Source: Clostridium sp. CAG:288
GTDB lineage: Bacteria > Bacillota_I > Bacilli_A > RFN20 > CAG-288
Assembly: GCA_000437395.1 (NCBI GenBank)
Contig: FR898184.1
Coordinates: forward strand, 1 to 64,000
Direction of reading: 5' to 3'
Length of the DNA stretch: 64,000 nucleotides
Below are positions 24,931 through 34,476 of this stretch, one piece after another. A program made the position numbers and the translations under genes. Under the pieces are notes generated by a model. That model worked only from the letters and a program-made list of their open reading frames with translations. It was not told the origin of the DNA and made no database searches. Position 1 is the first letter of the stretch. Each line of letters starts with the position of its first letter.

Positions 24931-27066
24931 ATGGCAAAAATAATAAACATTGACGCAGCACTTAAAAGTCTAGATACAATTGAAGTCTCAGTCTATAAGC
25001 AATACACAACATTAGAAATTAAAGCTTTTAATTTTTATGATAACGGAAAATTCGTTAAAACTTTAAAATGGATATCTAAATCAGAATCCAAATCGTCTTT
25101 CATTTATACACTTAATATAAACTATGAGTTTATTCCTGGTCATTTATATGAATTGTGTGATGATAGAAACGAATTCTTCCCTCTTGATATATCTATTATC
25201 GCTCTTTCTTCTGAATTTGAAAAAAAATATAGATTCGATGGTGAAATGGGAGCTATCTATAGCAAAGAATCTACAACTTTTAGAGTTTTCTCTCCATTAG
25301 CTAGTGAAGCATTTGTTAAGTTAATTGACAAGAATGAAGTAAGTACACTACACCCAATGGCAAGATTAGAAAATAGTGGTGTTTATGAAGCTATTGTTAA
25401 AGGCGACTGCGAAGAATTTAAATATCACTTCGTCGTTAACTTAAATGGTCAATTAGTTGAAGCTACAGATCCATATGCATTTGCTTTAACTTCTAATTCT
25501 CGATATGGCTATGTAGTTAATCCTGAAAAGCTTCAACAAATCGATTTACACAAAGAAAGTCTACCACCTTTTAATAAATTAACTGATGCAATAATTTATG
25601 AAATTGATGTACGCGATGCAACTTCTTTAACTGGTTTTGAAAACAAAGGAACTTTTAAGGCTTTATCGCAAGAAGGCTTAAAAGATTCAAACGGAAACCC
25701 GGTTGGCTTAGATTACATTAAAAGTCTTGAAGTTACTCACGTTCAACTTTTACCTGTATACGACTTTCAAACTATAGATGAAGACCATCCAGCAAAGCAA
25801 TATAACTGGGGTTATGATCCAAAGTTCTACTTTGCACCTGAAGGTTCTTATTCAACTAACCCAAATGATTGCTATACAAGATTGTTCGAACTTCGCGAAT
25901 TAGTTGGCTCTTTCCACAAAAACGGCTTAAGAGCAGTTATGGATGTTGTTTTTAATCATACATTTAACCGCATATCAAATTCTCTTGAACAACTTTGCCC
26001 AGGTTATTATTTTAGAAAGAATAATGATGGCACATACTCTAACGGATCTGGTTGTGGAAACGATATAGAATCATGCCATTATATGGCTAGAAAGTTAATT
26101 ATCGACGCTTTAGTCCACTTCGTTAAATGGTATGGATTTGATGGCTTTCGTTTTGATTTAATGGGCATATTAGATAAAGAAACAATAAATAAAGCATACT
26201 ATACATTAAAAAATATAAACAAAGATATTATTATGTATGGTGAAGGATGGAATATGGCTACCAATTTACCATCAAGCTTAAAGGCAAATTCAAATAACGC
26301 TAAAGAAATGCCAACTATCGGTTTCTTTAACGATAGATTTAGAGAGGTTGTCAAAGGCGCTTCTTCTGACAACAATTTAGCTTCAAAGGGGTATTTATCA
26401 GGTGATACCAATTATATCGATGGATTCAAGCACTGCATATTAGGTTCTTGTGTCGCCTTAGCTTTCCCACCTATGTTCGATGAACCGACCCAATCAATCA
26501 ATTACGTTGAGTGTCACGATAATGCAACTATCTTTGACAAACTTTTATTATCAAATGCTGACGAATCAGTTGAAAATAGATTAAAGAGAATCAAAATGAT
26601 GAATGTCGTTTCGATTTTATCATATGGTATTCCTTTTATTCACGCAGGGCAGGAATTTGGAGCTACCAAGAAATCACATTATAACTCCTATAATTTGATC
26701 GATGAAATAAACGGCTTAGATTACAATTTAAGAACAGCTAGAAAAGATATGGTTAAATATCTAGCTGACGCAATCAAGTTACGTAAAAATATGGATATAT
26801 TCAAACTTGATAAAAAAGAAGATATCGTTAATGCCGTAACTTTTGAAAACTTATCTCATGGAGCTTTATTAATTAAATATGATGACAAAGCTAATAGTAG
26901 AATAGTTTATTTCTTTATCAACCCAACAACCGAAACTGTATCATACAAGTTCGATAATTATGCAAAGATAATATTTAATGAAGCAGGTTTGATTAATACA
27001 GACTTCTTCTCACAATTAATGATAATTAATGGCTTATCATTAATTGTTGCTCTATCTAATTATTAG
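24931..27066 (+). CDS. pulA: Type I pullulanase
   Basis: 711 residues. An N-terminal beta domain and a CBM48-type module precede a GH13 subfamily 14 catalytic barrel. YNWGYDP near residue 291 is the type I pullulanase signature; GFRFDLMG holds the nucleophile Asp (near 408), GEGWNM the acid/base Glu (near 438) and VECHDN the transition-state region (near 528). It cuts alpha-1,6 branches of pullulan, glycogen and limit dextrins. No signal peptide, so it acts inside the cell, probably on glycogen or imported branched dextrins. GGAG lies 7 bases upstream; it follows acpS by 2 bases. Confidence 0.95.
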   Translation: MAKIINIDAALKSLDTIEVSVYKQYTTLEIKAFNFYDNGKFVKTLKWISKSESKSSFIYTLNINYEFIPGHLYELCDDRNEFFPLDISIIALSSEFEKKYRFDGEMGAIYSKESTTFRVFSPLASEAFVKLIDKNEVSTLHPMARLENSGVYEAIVKGDCEEFKYHFVVNLNGQLVEATDPYAFALTSNSRYGYVVNPEKLQQIDLHKESLPPFNKLTDAIIYEIDVRDATSLTGFENKGTFKALSQEGLKDSNGNPVGLDYIKSLEVTHVQLLPVYDFQTIDEDHPAKQYNWGYDPKFYFAPEGSYSTNPNDCYTRLFELRELVGSFHKNGLRAVMDVVFNHTFNRISNSLEQLCPGYYFRKNNDGTYSNGSGCGNDIESCHYMARKLIIDALVHFVKWYGFDGFRFDLMGILDKETINKAYYTLKNINKDIIMYGEGWNMATNLPSSLKANSNNAKEMPTIGFFNDRFREVVKGASSDNNLASKGYLSGDTNYIDGFKHCILGSCVALAFPPMFDEPTQSINYVECHDNATIFDKLLLSNADESVENRLKRIKMMNVVSILSYGIPFIHAGQEFGATKKSHYNSYNLIDEINGLDYNLRTARKDMVKYLADAIKLRKNMDIFKLDKKEDIVNAVTFENLSHGALLIKYDDKANSRIVYFFINPTTETVSYKFDNYAKIIFNEAGLINTDFFSQLMIINGLSLIVALSNY

Positions 27067-27078
27067 AAGGAGTTTATT

Positions 27079-27858
27079 ATGCATTTACGTAAATATGTTA
27101 GATACGTATGTGGAATATTACCAAAAGTTTCTGTTACAAGCCACAAAATAAATAAATATGCTCGCCATCCAGAAAAAACTACTGTTGAAAAGAAATACAA
27201 AGACATTCATAAGCTACTTAAAAGTACTATGAAAAACTTTAAAATTGAATTTATAGTTGGTGGAGCAGAAAACATACCAGAAAATACAAACGTTCTTTTT
27301 GTCTCAAATCACCAATCAATGATGGACGCTGTTTCATTTTTAGGATATTTTGAAAGACCAGTTTCTTTTTTAAGTAAAATTGAAGTTAAAAAATATCCAA
27401 TAATAGGAAAAATAGTCACTGGTCTTGATGGAGTTTTCATGGATAGATCTAACATGCGTCAAGAAATAAAATCTATCAGACGAGTAACTGAACTGTTAGA
27501 GAATAATCCTGAAAGATCTTTTATAATTTTCCCTGAAGGAACAAGAACAAAAGACAAAGATTATAAAATAGGTGAATTTAAAGCAGGCGCCTTAAAACCA
27601 GCTTATAGAGCTAATAAGCCAATAATACCTATTGCCATCTATGGGACTTTTAGAATTTTAAATCCTAATGTTCATCTAAAACGTTACCCTGTTCAAATTC
27701 AATTTTTAAAGCCACACAACATCGAAGAATTTGATAATATTACAACGACAGAAATGTCAGATATTATTCACGATGAAATAGCAAGAGAAGTTGAACGCAT
27801 GCATGTACGTGATGAAAAACTTCTAAAAAAATACAAAAAAGGTAAACTTGTTAAGTAA
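27079..27858 (+). CDS. plsC: 1-acyl-sn-glycerol-3-phosphate acyltransferase
   Basis: 259 residues of the PlsC family. The HX4D motif NHQSMMD (near residue 77) and the FPEGTR motif (near 152) are complete, as is the third block PIIPIAIYG. It acylates lysophosphatidic acid to phosphatidic acid at the membrane. Last gene of the ftsK-to-plsC run; AAGGAG precedes the ATG and a terminator follows. Confidence 0.93.
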   Translation: MHLRKYVRYVCGILPKVSVTSHKINKYARHPEKTTVEKKYKDIHKLLKSTMKNFKIEFIVGGAENIPENTNVLFVSNHQSMMDAVSFLGYFERPVSFLSKIEVKKYPIIGKIVTGLDGVFMDRSNMRQEIKSIRRVTELLENNPERSFIIFPEGTRTKDKDYKIGEFKAGALKPAYRANKPIIPIAIYGTFRILNPNVHLKRYPVQIQFLKPHNIEEFDNITTTEMSDIIHDEIAREVERMHVRDEKLLKKYKKGKLVK

Positions 27859-27865
27859 GTAAAAT

Positions 27866-27896
27866 AAGCCATGAAACTAAGTCTCATGGCTTTTTA
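27866..27896 (+). terminator. Terminator after plsC
   Basis: Stem AGCCATGA / TCATGGCT followed by five T residues. It lies between two converging genes and may also help to stop the opposite transcript, although the T run on that side is weaker. Confidence 0.85.
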
Positions 27897-29480
27897 ATTA
27901 TATAAATTTAATAGAGCGTTTTTATCTACCTTACCAACATTAGTACGTGGTAATTTGTCTAAAACAATTATTTTTTCTGGGACCGAATATTTAATTAATT
28001 CTGAGCACAATTCTTTCTTAACTAATTGTGCTAGTTCTACTTTATTTTTTGTTTCACTTTCTAAAAATAATGCGACATATGGATGCTTATCGTTTGAGAC
28101 AAAAACAGTTGCACAGTCTTTAACATCTTCAAATGTTAAAGCAATTCTATTTATGTCGCTAGGAAAAACATTAATGCCTGCAATTTTAAACATCTCTTTT
28201 TTTCTTCTAATAAAAATTAAATATCCATCTTTATCTATTTTACCTATATCCCCTGTTTTTAACCAACTATCATTATTTTCAATTTCAATTACTTCTTTAG
28301 TTAATTCAGAGTCGTTTAAGTACTCAAGCATCATAGTGTTAGTACTGATTTCTATATTTCCTTCGAAACCACATTCTAATACTTTTCCTTCGTCATCAAC
28401 AATTCTAGCTTTAACACCTTCTATCGGTTTACCGACAGTTCCAATTTTATAAGAGTCAAGTTTATTAACGAAGTTAACCGATGCTGTTTCTGTCATGCCA
28501 TAGCCTTCTAAAAGTCGACATTTAGAATTAGCTTTTTCCATTCTCTCATTAAACTCACCAAACAATTTTAAATCAGCTTTATCTCCACCAATAAAGGCAT
28601 GGGTTAAATTTTTAAGTTTAGTACCTTTAAAGTCTTTTCTCTCTAATAACTTTCTAGCCATATATGGAATTAAAAGTAAAAATGACAATTCATTTTTATT
28701 TATTTTTTTTACTATTTTTTTGGCGTTAAAAGATATCATTAAAGCAGAAGTAGCCCTATTAACTAAAGGAGAATGGACACCCATTGCTAAACCAAATCCA
28801 TGGAAGATTGGTAAAACTGCCATCATTTTTTTGCCTTCAACTTCTTTTTGAGAAAATCCAAGTATTTTATGACATTGGAAAGCAATATTATTAAAAGCTT
28901 TATCGTTTAATACAACAGTTTTACTATTTCCTGTTGTACCACCTGATCTCAAATAAACAGATGGTTTATAATCATCTTTATTTATTTCAAATGATTCTCG
29001 TGATAATGGTAATCTATAAATATATTTATCTTTACTTATATTTTTTAATTTTAATTTATATATTAATGGATATAAAGCCGACTTTAATAAATTCAAATCA
29101 GATTTGATATTTAGTAAAAGATAATCTTTATCTTTTAAAGAATTTTTATAGTCTAAATATTTAATATCTGGGAAAATAACAAGCTTAGACTCAACGCTTT
29201 CCATAGCTTCGTTAAGAACCATAGGAGGAATAAGTGGATGAACAACTAAAACAATAGCTCCAATCTTATTCAGTGCATAAAAAGTATATATGGTTTCAGG
29301 AACATTTGGTGAAACTAAGGTTACGACCTGATTTTTCCTAACTCCATATGCATAAAGTTTAGAAGCAAAAATATCTACATTATCTATAAAGGTACTATAA
29401 CTAATTTTCTTACCTTCAAAAGATAATGCAGTCCCTTTAAAACAATGATTTACCTCTATTGCTTGATAAAGTGTTGGCAT
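27894..29480 (-). CDS. Acyl-CoA synthetase / AMP-dependent ligase
   Basis: 528 residues of the adenylate-forming family. The core motifs are visible: YLRSGGTTGNSKTVVL (phosphate loop), EGYGMTETAS, WLKTGDIGKIDKDGYL and the C-terminal hinge RRKKEMFKIAGINVFP with PRTNVGKVDK holding the catalytic Lys. It activates a carboxylic acid, probably a medium or long fatty acid, to acyl-CoA or acyl-AMP. It follows the acyltransferase-like membrane gene by 8 bases in one operon, so it may supply its acyl donor. Confidence 0.9.
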   Translation of the reverse strand: MPTLYQAIEVNHCFKGTALSFEGKKISYSTFIDNVDIFASKLYAYGVRKNQVVTLVSPNVPETIYTFYALNKIGAIVLVVHPLIPPMVLNEAMESVESKLVIFPDIKYLDYKNSLKDKDYLLLNIKSDLNLLKSALYPLIYKLKLKNISKDKYIYRLPLSRESFEINKDDYKPSVYLRSGGTTGNSKTVVLNDKAFNNIAFQCHKILGFSQKEVEGKKMMAVLPIFHGFGLAMGVHSPLVNRATSALMISFNAKKIVKKINKNELSFLLLIPYMARKLLERKDFKGTKLKNLTHAFIGGDKADLKLFGEFNERMEKANSKCRLLEGYGMTETASVNFVNKLDSYKIGTVGKPIEGVKARIVDDEGKVLECGFEGNIEISTNTMMLEYLNDSELTKEVIEIENNDSWLKTGDIGKIDKDGYLIFIRRKKEMFKIAGINVFPSDINRIALTFEDVKDCATVFVSNDKHPYVALFLESETKNKVELAQLVKKELCSELIKYSVPEKIIVLDKLPRTNVGKVDKNALLNLYN

Positions 29481-29488
29481 ATTATCTC

Positions 29489-30325
29489 CTAAATTTTATA
29501 ACCCATTGGTAACAAAACCATAGCAAATATTGATATAAATATTACTTGGTGTAATGCATATATCAAAAGTGTATGTCTACCTATAAATGATATTGGTTTA
29601 AGCACTTTAAATTCCATATTAGGAATTAAGCTCTGTTTTTTATCTTCAGGATATATCCATTTTCCAAACGAAATACCTGCTACTATAACACCTGACCAAG
29701 GAAATATAGGAAACCAATCAGTACTTGATCCAATAGTGCCTAAAATAATTTTACCAAGATTTTTAATATTAAATATTGGGTATGCAAAACTTCCTTTATT
29801 ACCTATAAACATACCAATTGAAATTATTAATAAACCCACCATGAATGGAACGTAATCTGGAATATATATATTTAACTTTCTACAAATCCATTGAAGGATT
29901 CCGTATATAGTTATAGTTAATCCCATACAATGCAATATCCCAAAGCAAATAATCATATCTTCTTTAATTATATAAGAAGCGATTGAAGTAACTAAGGTTA
30001 TTAGCATGCCAAAAGCAAATATTCTTAGTCCTCTTATAATGTTATTTTTTGAAAAACTTGATGATATTCCACAAATAAGTAAAAACGTCCCGGCAAAAAC
30101 TGGAACTAAAGAATCTACCAATCTTGAATCCATGATCAAGCTGACTCGATAACAAAACTTTTGCAATCCCAAATTTCCCATAGCATAAAAATTAGAAAAT
30201 ACATAAGGAAGCATAATAAAATCATAGCCTAAATGGTAAAGCACTAAGCCTATTATTGGAAGACCTCTTAAGAAGTCTATTTCCCATATTCTAGATTTTT
30301 TATTTTGATTAAAAACTCTTTTCAA
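29489..30325 (-). CDS. DUF1624/heparan-glucosaminide-acetyltransferase-like membrane protein
   Basis: 278 residues with seven or eight hydrophobic segments. The opening RIWEIDFLRGLPIIGLVLYHLGYDF is the hallmark of the DUF1624 / HGSNAT-like membrane acyltransferase family. It probably moves an acetyl or acyl group across the membrane onto an envelope sugar. The start codon is a TTG, 9 bases after GAGG; a TATAAT sits just upstream. In operon with the acyl-CoA ligase. Confidence 0.78.
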   Translation of the reverse strand: MKRVFNQNKKSRIWEIDFLRGLPIIGLVLYHLGYDFIMLPYVFSNFYAMGNLGLQKFCYRVSLIMDSRLVDSLVPVFAGTFLLICGISSSFSKNNIIRGLRIFAFGMLITLVTSIASYIIKEDMIICFGILHCMGLTITIYGILQWICRKLNIYIPDYVPFMVGLLIISIGMFIGNKGSFAYPIFNIKNLGKIILGTIGSSTDWFPIFPWSGVIVAGISFGKWIYPEDKKQSLIPNMEFKVLKPISFIGRHTLLIYALHQVIFISIFAMVLLPMGYKI

Positions 30326-30404
30326 ATTGTTTAAACCTCAATATTATATTTTACCAAAAAAAATCAATTTTAAATACTATTTATATAGAGTAATTTTTAA
30401 ATTC

Positions 30405-30440
30405 AAAAAAGGCTGAAAGCGTAAATCGTGGCTTTCAGCC
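30405..30440 (-). terminator. Second of two tandem terminators behind the ABC exporter
   Basis: Perfect 10-bp stem GGCTGAAAGC / GCTTTCAGCC with a 10-base loop, followed by six T residues on the minus strand. It lies 58 bases beyond the first terminator. Confidence 0.85.
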
Positions 30441-30498
30441 AAAATGTTACAACATATTAGCTTATTAATAACATGCAATATTTGTTTTTATTCACTAA

Positions 30499-30526
30499 AA
30501 AACTTCAAGAACGAATCTTGAAGTTT
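30499..30526 (-). terminator. First terminator of the ABC exporter operon
   Basis: Stem AAAACTTCAAGA / TCTTGAAGTTTT-type hairpin followed by T residues on the minus strand, 8 bases past the stop of the permease gene. Confidence 0.85.
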
Positions 30527-30533
30527 TATTTTT

Positions 30534-32444
30534 TTAAAGTGGTAAGTCCTTCTTTTTAAATCTAATTGCACCTACGACATAGCCAACAGCGCCAATAGCA
30601 AGAAGAATAGCTAATTTCCAAATAAATGTGTAAGTACCATCAAGGATAGATACAGAATCAAATAAGCTAATTATTGAGAAATAGTTGAAGTAATTTAAGG
30701 CATCTAATCTTACGACTGATGGAATGACTTGTGAACCAAATAAGCCTAACATAGTAGCAACTAAGAAGAACATACTGAAGCCACCACCAATAGCCATACT
30801 TCTCTTATTTCTATCAAACCAACATGATGTTAAGAAGTTAATACCTGAAATTGCAAATAATGTTAAGAATGCACCTAAGTTCAAGAGTATTAATTTTCCA
30901 TATGTTAAGCTTGTATTTGCATGATCAATAAATGCAAAGCAGATACAGCTTGTTATTGTTGTACAAACAATCATTGCAAATAATGATGAGATTAAATAGC
31001 AAGCTTGAGTGAATGTAACTTGTTGTCTCTTTGTTGATGTTGATAAAACATAAGCCATAGAGCCAGAATCAACTTGACCAGAAACTAAGTTGTTAGAAGC
31101 CATAATAATATAGATGATTGGGAGTAAAAGTCCTGCCATCTTGAAGAAGATTGAACCGACAATTAAACCATATAAGTCCATTCGACCTATTTCTTCGATA
31201 GCATCAGAAACATCTTTTGGTAAAGAATCTAATAAACCATCTGTTAAATCGCTCTTTAATTTTGCAATTGTTGAAGCAACTGCAGCTTCATAAGCTTCAT
31301 CACTATCATAGCTGCTTCTATCGATTAATGAAATTTCATAATCGTAACGAGCTTGGAATGATACAATGGAAGTCTTGCACATATGTTTTACACTTTCATA
31401 TGTATATCCGAATGAATCATATTTTGCTTCATCGACGCCATAATCTTTTAAGAGTGTAATCATTGTTGCTTTTGTGCTTTCACTTGTTAAATTACCAGCA
31501 ATTAAAATCGGAGTTGAATATTGTGTTCTTTCATTACGATATTTATTTCTTTCAGTACTATTGATGTATGCTTTAACATCACTTGCTTCTTGATTGTTAC
31601 TCCATTTAACTAAATCACTTGCTGTGATATTTGTAACTAAAGATGTAACATCATAGTCTTGTGTTGGTGTTGAACCAGCTTCATATTGTTCGTAAATTTC
31701 TGAGAATTGATTGCCAGGGTTAATTGAGAATAACATACTAGCCATTAATTCTTTATATGCTTGTGAATTTTCATCGTTAGTTTCATCGATTTCTTTTGCT
31801 AACTTTAAAGCGTAAGCTTGAACATCGCTAACTGCATTTGTATAGACGTTTGTAATTAAATCTTTAGTAACATAAACGTAAGTTGAATAAGCAGCTGTTG
31901 GTTTTTGTTCCATCCAAGCAGCGACTGCTTTTTGATAATCTTCTGTTAAAGAATAATCACTTTGTTTTGGTGCTGCTTCTAACCATTGCGAGACTAAATA
32001 GATATGATACTTTTCAACACTATTTTCATCATAAGCAGGTGCATTTGCTTTCCATGCTAACATAGCTGCTTGATATTGTGCTAAATCTTCATAATCACTA
32101 ACTTTAGGCATTGATGCAATCCAAGCGTCTGTTTTTGTTTGATATTCGTTTGCCTTTGAAATGTTGTCTTGATATTCATTTTTGAATTCTAAAACAAAGC
32201 TATTATCAAAGTATTTGGCACCAACATTAGCTCTATCGTAGAATGTTAGGGCTTGTTTTTCCATTTGAGAATTGATAGTTTCTACAATAATAGTATCTTC
32301 TACAGCGTTTTTTACATCGGCAATATTGCCAGATCCACTAATTAACATAACGCAAGCTAACATAAAACAAACAGCTGCTGTAATAATTGACCACATTACA
32401 CCGTTAGCTTTGCAAGATTGTTTAAATAAAGCTTTACTAAACAT
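30534..32444 (-). CDS. ABC-2-type exporter membrane subunit
   Basis: 636 residues. One membrane segment near the N-terminus (residues 17-40), then a large polar domain of about 370 residues outside the membrane with repeated YQ.A...W motifs (TKTDAWIASMPKVSDYEDLAQYQ resembles later segments, see residues 100-210), then five or six membrane segments from about residue 410 to the end. Third in an operon with two ATPases, controlled by the divergent TetR gene. Such systems export drugs, peptides or lipids; the substrate is unknown. Confidence 0.85.
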   Translation of the reverse strand: MFSKALFKQSCKANGVMWSIITAAVCFMLACVMLISGSGNIADVKNAVEDTIIVETINSQMEKQALTFYDRANVGAKYFDNSFVLEFKNEYQDNISKANEYQTKTDAWIASMPKVSDYEDLAQYQAAMLAWKANAPAYDENSVEKYHIYLVSQWLEAAPKQSDYSLTEDYQKAVAAWMEQKPTAAYSTYVYVTKDLITNVYTNAVSDVQAYALKLAKEIDETNDENSQAYKELMASMLFSINPGNQFSEIYEQYEAGSTPTQDYDVTSLVTNITASDLVKWSNNQEASDVKAYINSTERNKYRNERTQYSTPILIAGNLTSESTKATMITLLKDYGVDEAKYDSFGYTYESVKHMCKTSIVSFQARYDYEISLIDRSSYDSDEAYEAAVASTIAKLKSDLTDGLLDSLPKDVSDAIEEIGRMDLYGLIVGSIFFKMAGLLLPIIYIIMASNNLVSGQVDSGSMAYVLSTSTKRQQVTFTQACYLISSLFAMIVCTTITSCICFAFIDHANTSLTYGKLILLNLGAFLTLFAISGINFLTSCWFDRNKRSMAIGGGFSMFFLVATMLGLFGSQVIPSVVRLDALNYFNYFSIISLFDSVSILDGTYTFIWKLAILLAIGAVGYVVGAIRFKKKDLPL

Positions 32445-32460
32445 ATTACTTACTCTCCTT

Positions 32461-33360
32461 TTATAATTCGTTATTTTTTAACATTATTTCCTTGAAGTGA
32501 CGTTCCAATGTATATTTGACTTCAGAAATAAATTTGACATCATATTTTTGCAAATCAACAAATAGTTTATTGATATTTGCTTTATCAATTCTAATTGTTG
32601 CTTGATTATATTGATCTTGTGTTCTAATTACGTCATATGATAAATTTAAGAAATCTTTATAATCTTTGCTATTTTTGAATTCAATCTTAAAGTCTCTGAC
32701 TGTTCTACCATGAATAGCATGCATATCAGCTATATCAATGATGTGTCCATCATTAATAAGGGCAACCCTATCACATGTTTCTTCCATTTCTTCGAACATG
32801 TGAGAACTCATAAATATTGTTTTTCCTTTAGCGTGTTCTTCTTTAATGATATCCAAGAAGGCAACACGCATCAAAGGGTCAAGACCAGTTGTAGGCTCAT
32901 CTAAGATAATGATTTTTGGGTCGTTCATTAAAGCAGCAACTAAAGCTGTCTTTTGTTTCATACCTTTACTCATTCTCTTAAGGTTAGCTCTTGGATCCAA
33001 TTGTAATTTTTCAATCAATTCATTAGCATAACTTAAATCCTTTAGGCCTAAGAAGTTTGCTTGACTCTTTAAGAAATCAATACCTGTTGGTAAATCTGGG
33101 AACGCAATTTCACCTGGAACATATCCGATATTTTTTACATATTCGCTTGAATGTGTCCAAGCTTCTAAGCCATCAACTTTAACACTTCCTGATGTTGGCT
33201 TAATAAATCCCATGATATTTCGAATAGTTGTTGTTTTACCTGAACCGTTAGTTCCAACAAAACCAACCATTTCACCTTGGTTAATATCAAGGTTAATATC
33301 AAATATTCCTCGATTATCTCCGTAATCTTTAGTTAAATTTCTTATTTCAATAGTACTCAT
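32461..33360 (-). CDS. ABC exporter ATP-binding protein 2
   Basis: 299 residues, a CcmA/DrrA-type ATPase. Walker A GTNGSGKTTT, signature RMSKGMKQK (a divergent signature: MSKG in place of LSGG), Walker B KIIILDEPTTGLDP and a C-terminal DrrA-like domain. Its start overlaps the stop of the first ATPase gene (TAATG). Two different ATPases with one permease gene suggest a heterodimeric motor. Confidence 0.9.
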   Translation of the reverse strand: MSTIEIRNLTKDYGDNRGIFDINLDINQGEMVGFVGTNGSGKTTTIRNIMGFIKPTSGSVKVDGLEAWTHSSEYVKNIGYVPGEIAFPDLPTGIDFLKSQANFLGLKDLSYANELIEKLQLDPRANLKRMSKGMKQKTALVAALMNDPKIIILDEPTTGLDPLMRVAFLDIIKEEHAKGKTIFMSSHMFEEMEETCDRVALINDGHIIDIADMHAIHGRTVRDFKIEFKNSKDYKDFLNLSYDVIRTQDQYNQATIRIDKANINKLFVDLQKYDVKFISEVKYTLERHFKEIMLKNNEL

Positions 33361-34304
33361 TATAATGCTCCTTTGAAATCTTTATCTTCTTTGTAGAATT
33401 TCATGAAGTAATCTTCAAGTGTTTCTTTGCGATTAGAAAATTCATCGAGAGAATATTCAGAGACAATTGAGATAAATTTATTTATATTTTTATCATCGAC
33501 TGAAACGAGAACTCTATTTTTCTCTTCATTATATTCAAGAACATTTATAATATTTTCATATTTCTTTGCTGAATAATTATTAGCAAATTTTAAATATTCA
33601 TCTTTATTAATAAATGTTAATCTATAAGTTTTAATCGAAGCATGTTTTAAATCGTTTGCATTAAATTCAGAAACAATCTTTCCATCTTTAATGATACCGA
33701 TTCGGTCACATGTAGCATCAACTTCTGAGAAAATGTGACTAGAGAGCAATATCGTTTTTCCTCTATTCTTTTCTTCTTCAATAAACTTGATAAATACTTC
33801 CTGCATAACTGGATCAAGTCCACTTGTAGGTTCATCCAATATCAATACATCTGGATCTGACATAAAGGCTGTAACAACTGCTAACTTACGTTTAACACCT
33901 AAGCTCATTCTCTTTGTTTCACCTTTTAATACGTTTGGTTCCAATTTGAATAAATCAAGCATTTTATCTAACATTTCTTGATTATGAATATGTTGCAAAT
34001 CTTGCATCATTTTCAAAAATTCATAACCAGTAAGTCCTGCTGGTAATGCAATTTCACCTGGAATATAACCAACACGGTTTAAAATCTCATAATAATGGTT
34101 AAATGAATCTTTCCCAAAAATCATCGTTTTACCACTATCAGGTTTTGAAAAGCCCATGATATGTCTAATCGTTGTACTTTTACCTGCACCATTTGGTCCA
34201 AGGAAGCCAAACACTTCGCCTTCCTTAACTGCAAATGAAACATCAAATACACCACGACCAGAGCCATAATCTTTAGTTAAATGTTCGACTTCTAGTACAT
34301 TCAT
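33360..34304 (-). CDS. ABC exporter ATP-binding protein 1
   Basis: 314 residues, clearly a paralogue of the next gene (both begin with a LTKDYG..RG.FD pattern). Walker A GPNGAGKSTT, signature RMSLGVKRK (divergent), Walker B DVLILDEPTSGLDP. First gene of the exporter operon, preceded by AGGAGG, and divergent from the TetR gene with a palindrome between them. Confidence 0.9.
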   Translation of the reverse strand: MNVLEVEHLTKDYGSGRGVFDVSFAVKEGEVFGFLGPNGAGKSTTIRHIMGFSKPDSGKTMIFGKDSFNHYYEILNRVGYIPGEIALPAGLTGYEFLKMMQDLQHIHNQEMLDKMLDLFKLEPNVLKGETKRMSLGVKRKLAVVTAFMSDPDVLILDEPTSGLDPVMQEVFIKFIEEEKNRGKTILLSSHIFSEVDATCDRIGIIKDGKIVSEFNANDLKHASIKTYRLTFINKDEYLKFANNYSAKKYENIINVLEYNEEKNRVLVSVDDKNINKFISIVSEYSLDEFSNRKETLEDYFMKFYKEDKDFKGAL

Positions 34305-34346
34305 GTAATTACCTCCTATAGTACAAAATCAAACTTTTGTTTATTT

Positions 34347-34362
34347 TCAAACTAAGGTTTGA
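34347..34362. promoter_or_regulatory. Probable TetR operator
   Basis: The 16-bp perfect palindrome TCAAACTAAGGTTTGA (the four central bases TAAG are the spacer) lies between the divergent exporter operon and the TetR gene and overlaps the -35 box of the latter. A partial further copy (ATCAAAC at 34329) lies next to it. Confidence 0.65.
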
Positions 34363-34386
34363 TTTTTGCTGCGTTTGTAATATACT
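34359..34386 (+). promoter_or_regulatory. Promoter of the TetR-family gene
   Basis: TTGATT (34359..34364) and TATACT (34381..34386) with a 16-base spacer, 90 bases upstream of the ATG. The palindrome covers the -35 box, which fits autoregulation. Confidence 0.6.
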
Positions 34387-34476
34387 AATATAGAAGGATT
34401 TGTAAAATAACAATTTTTGGAATTTAGTACAAAATCATACCAAAAAGCGTTATCAGTCTTATTTTGGAGGCATTTT

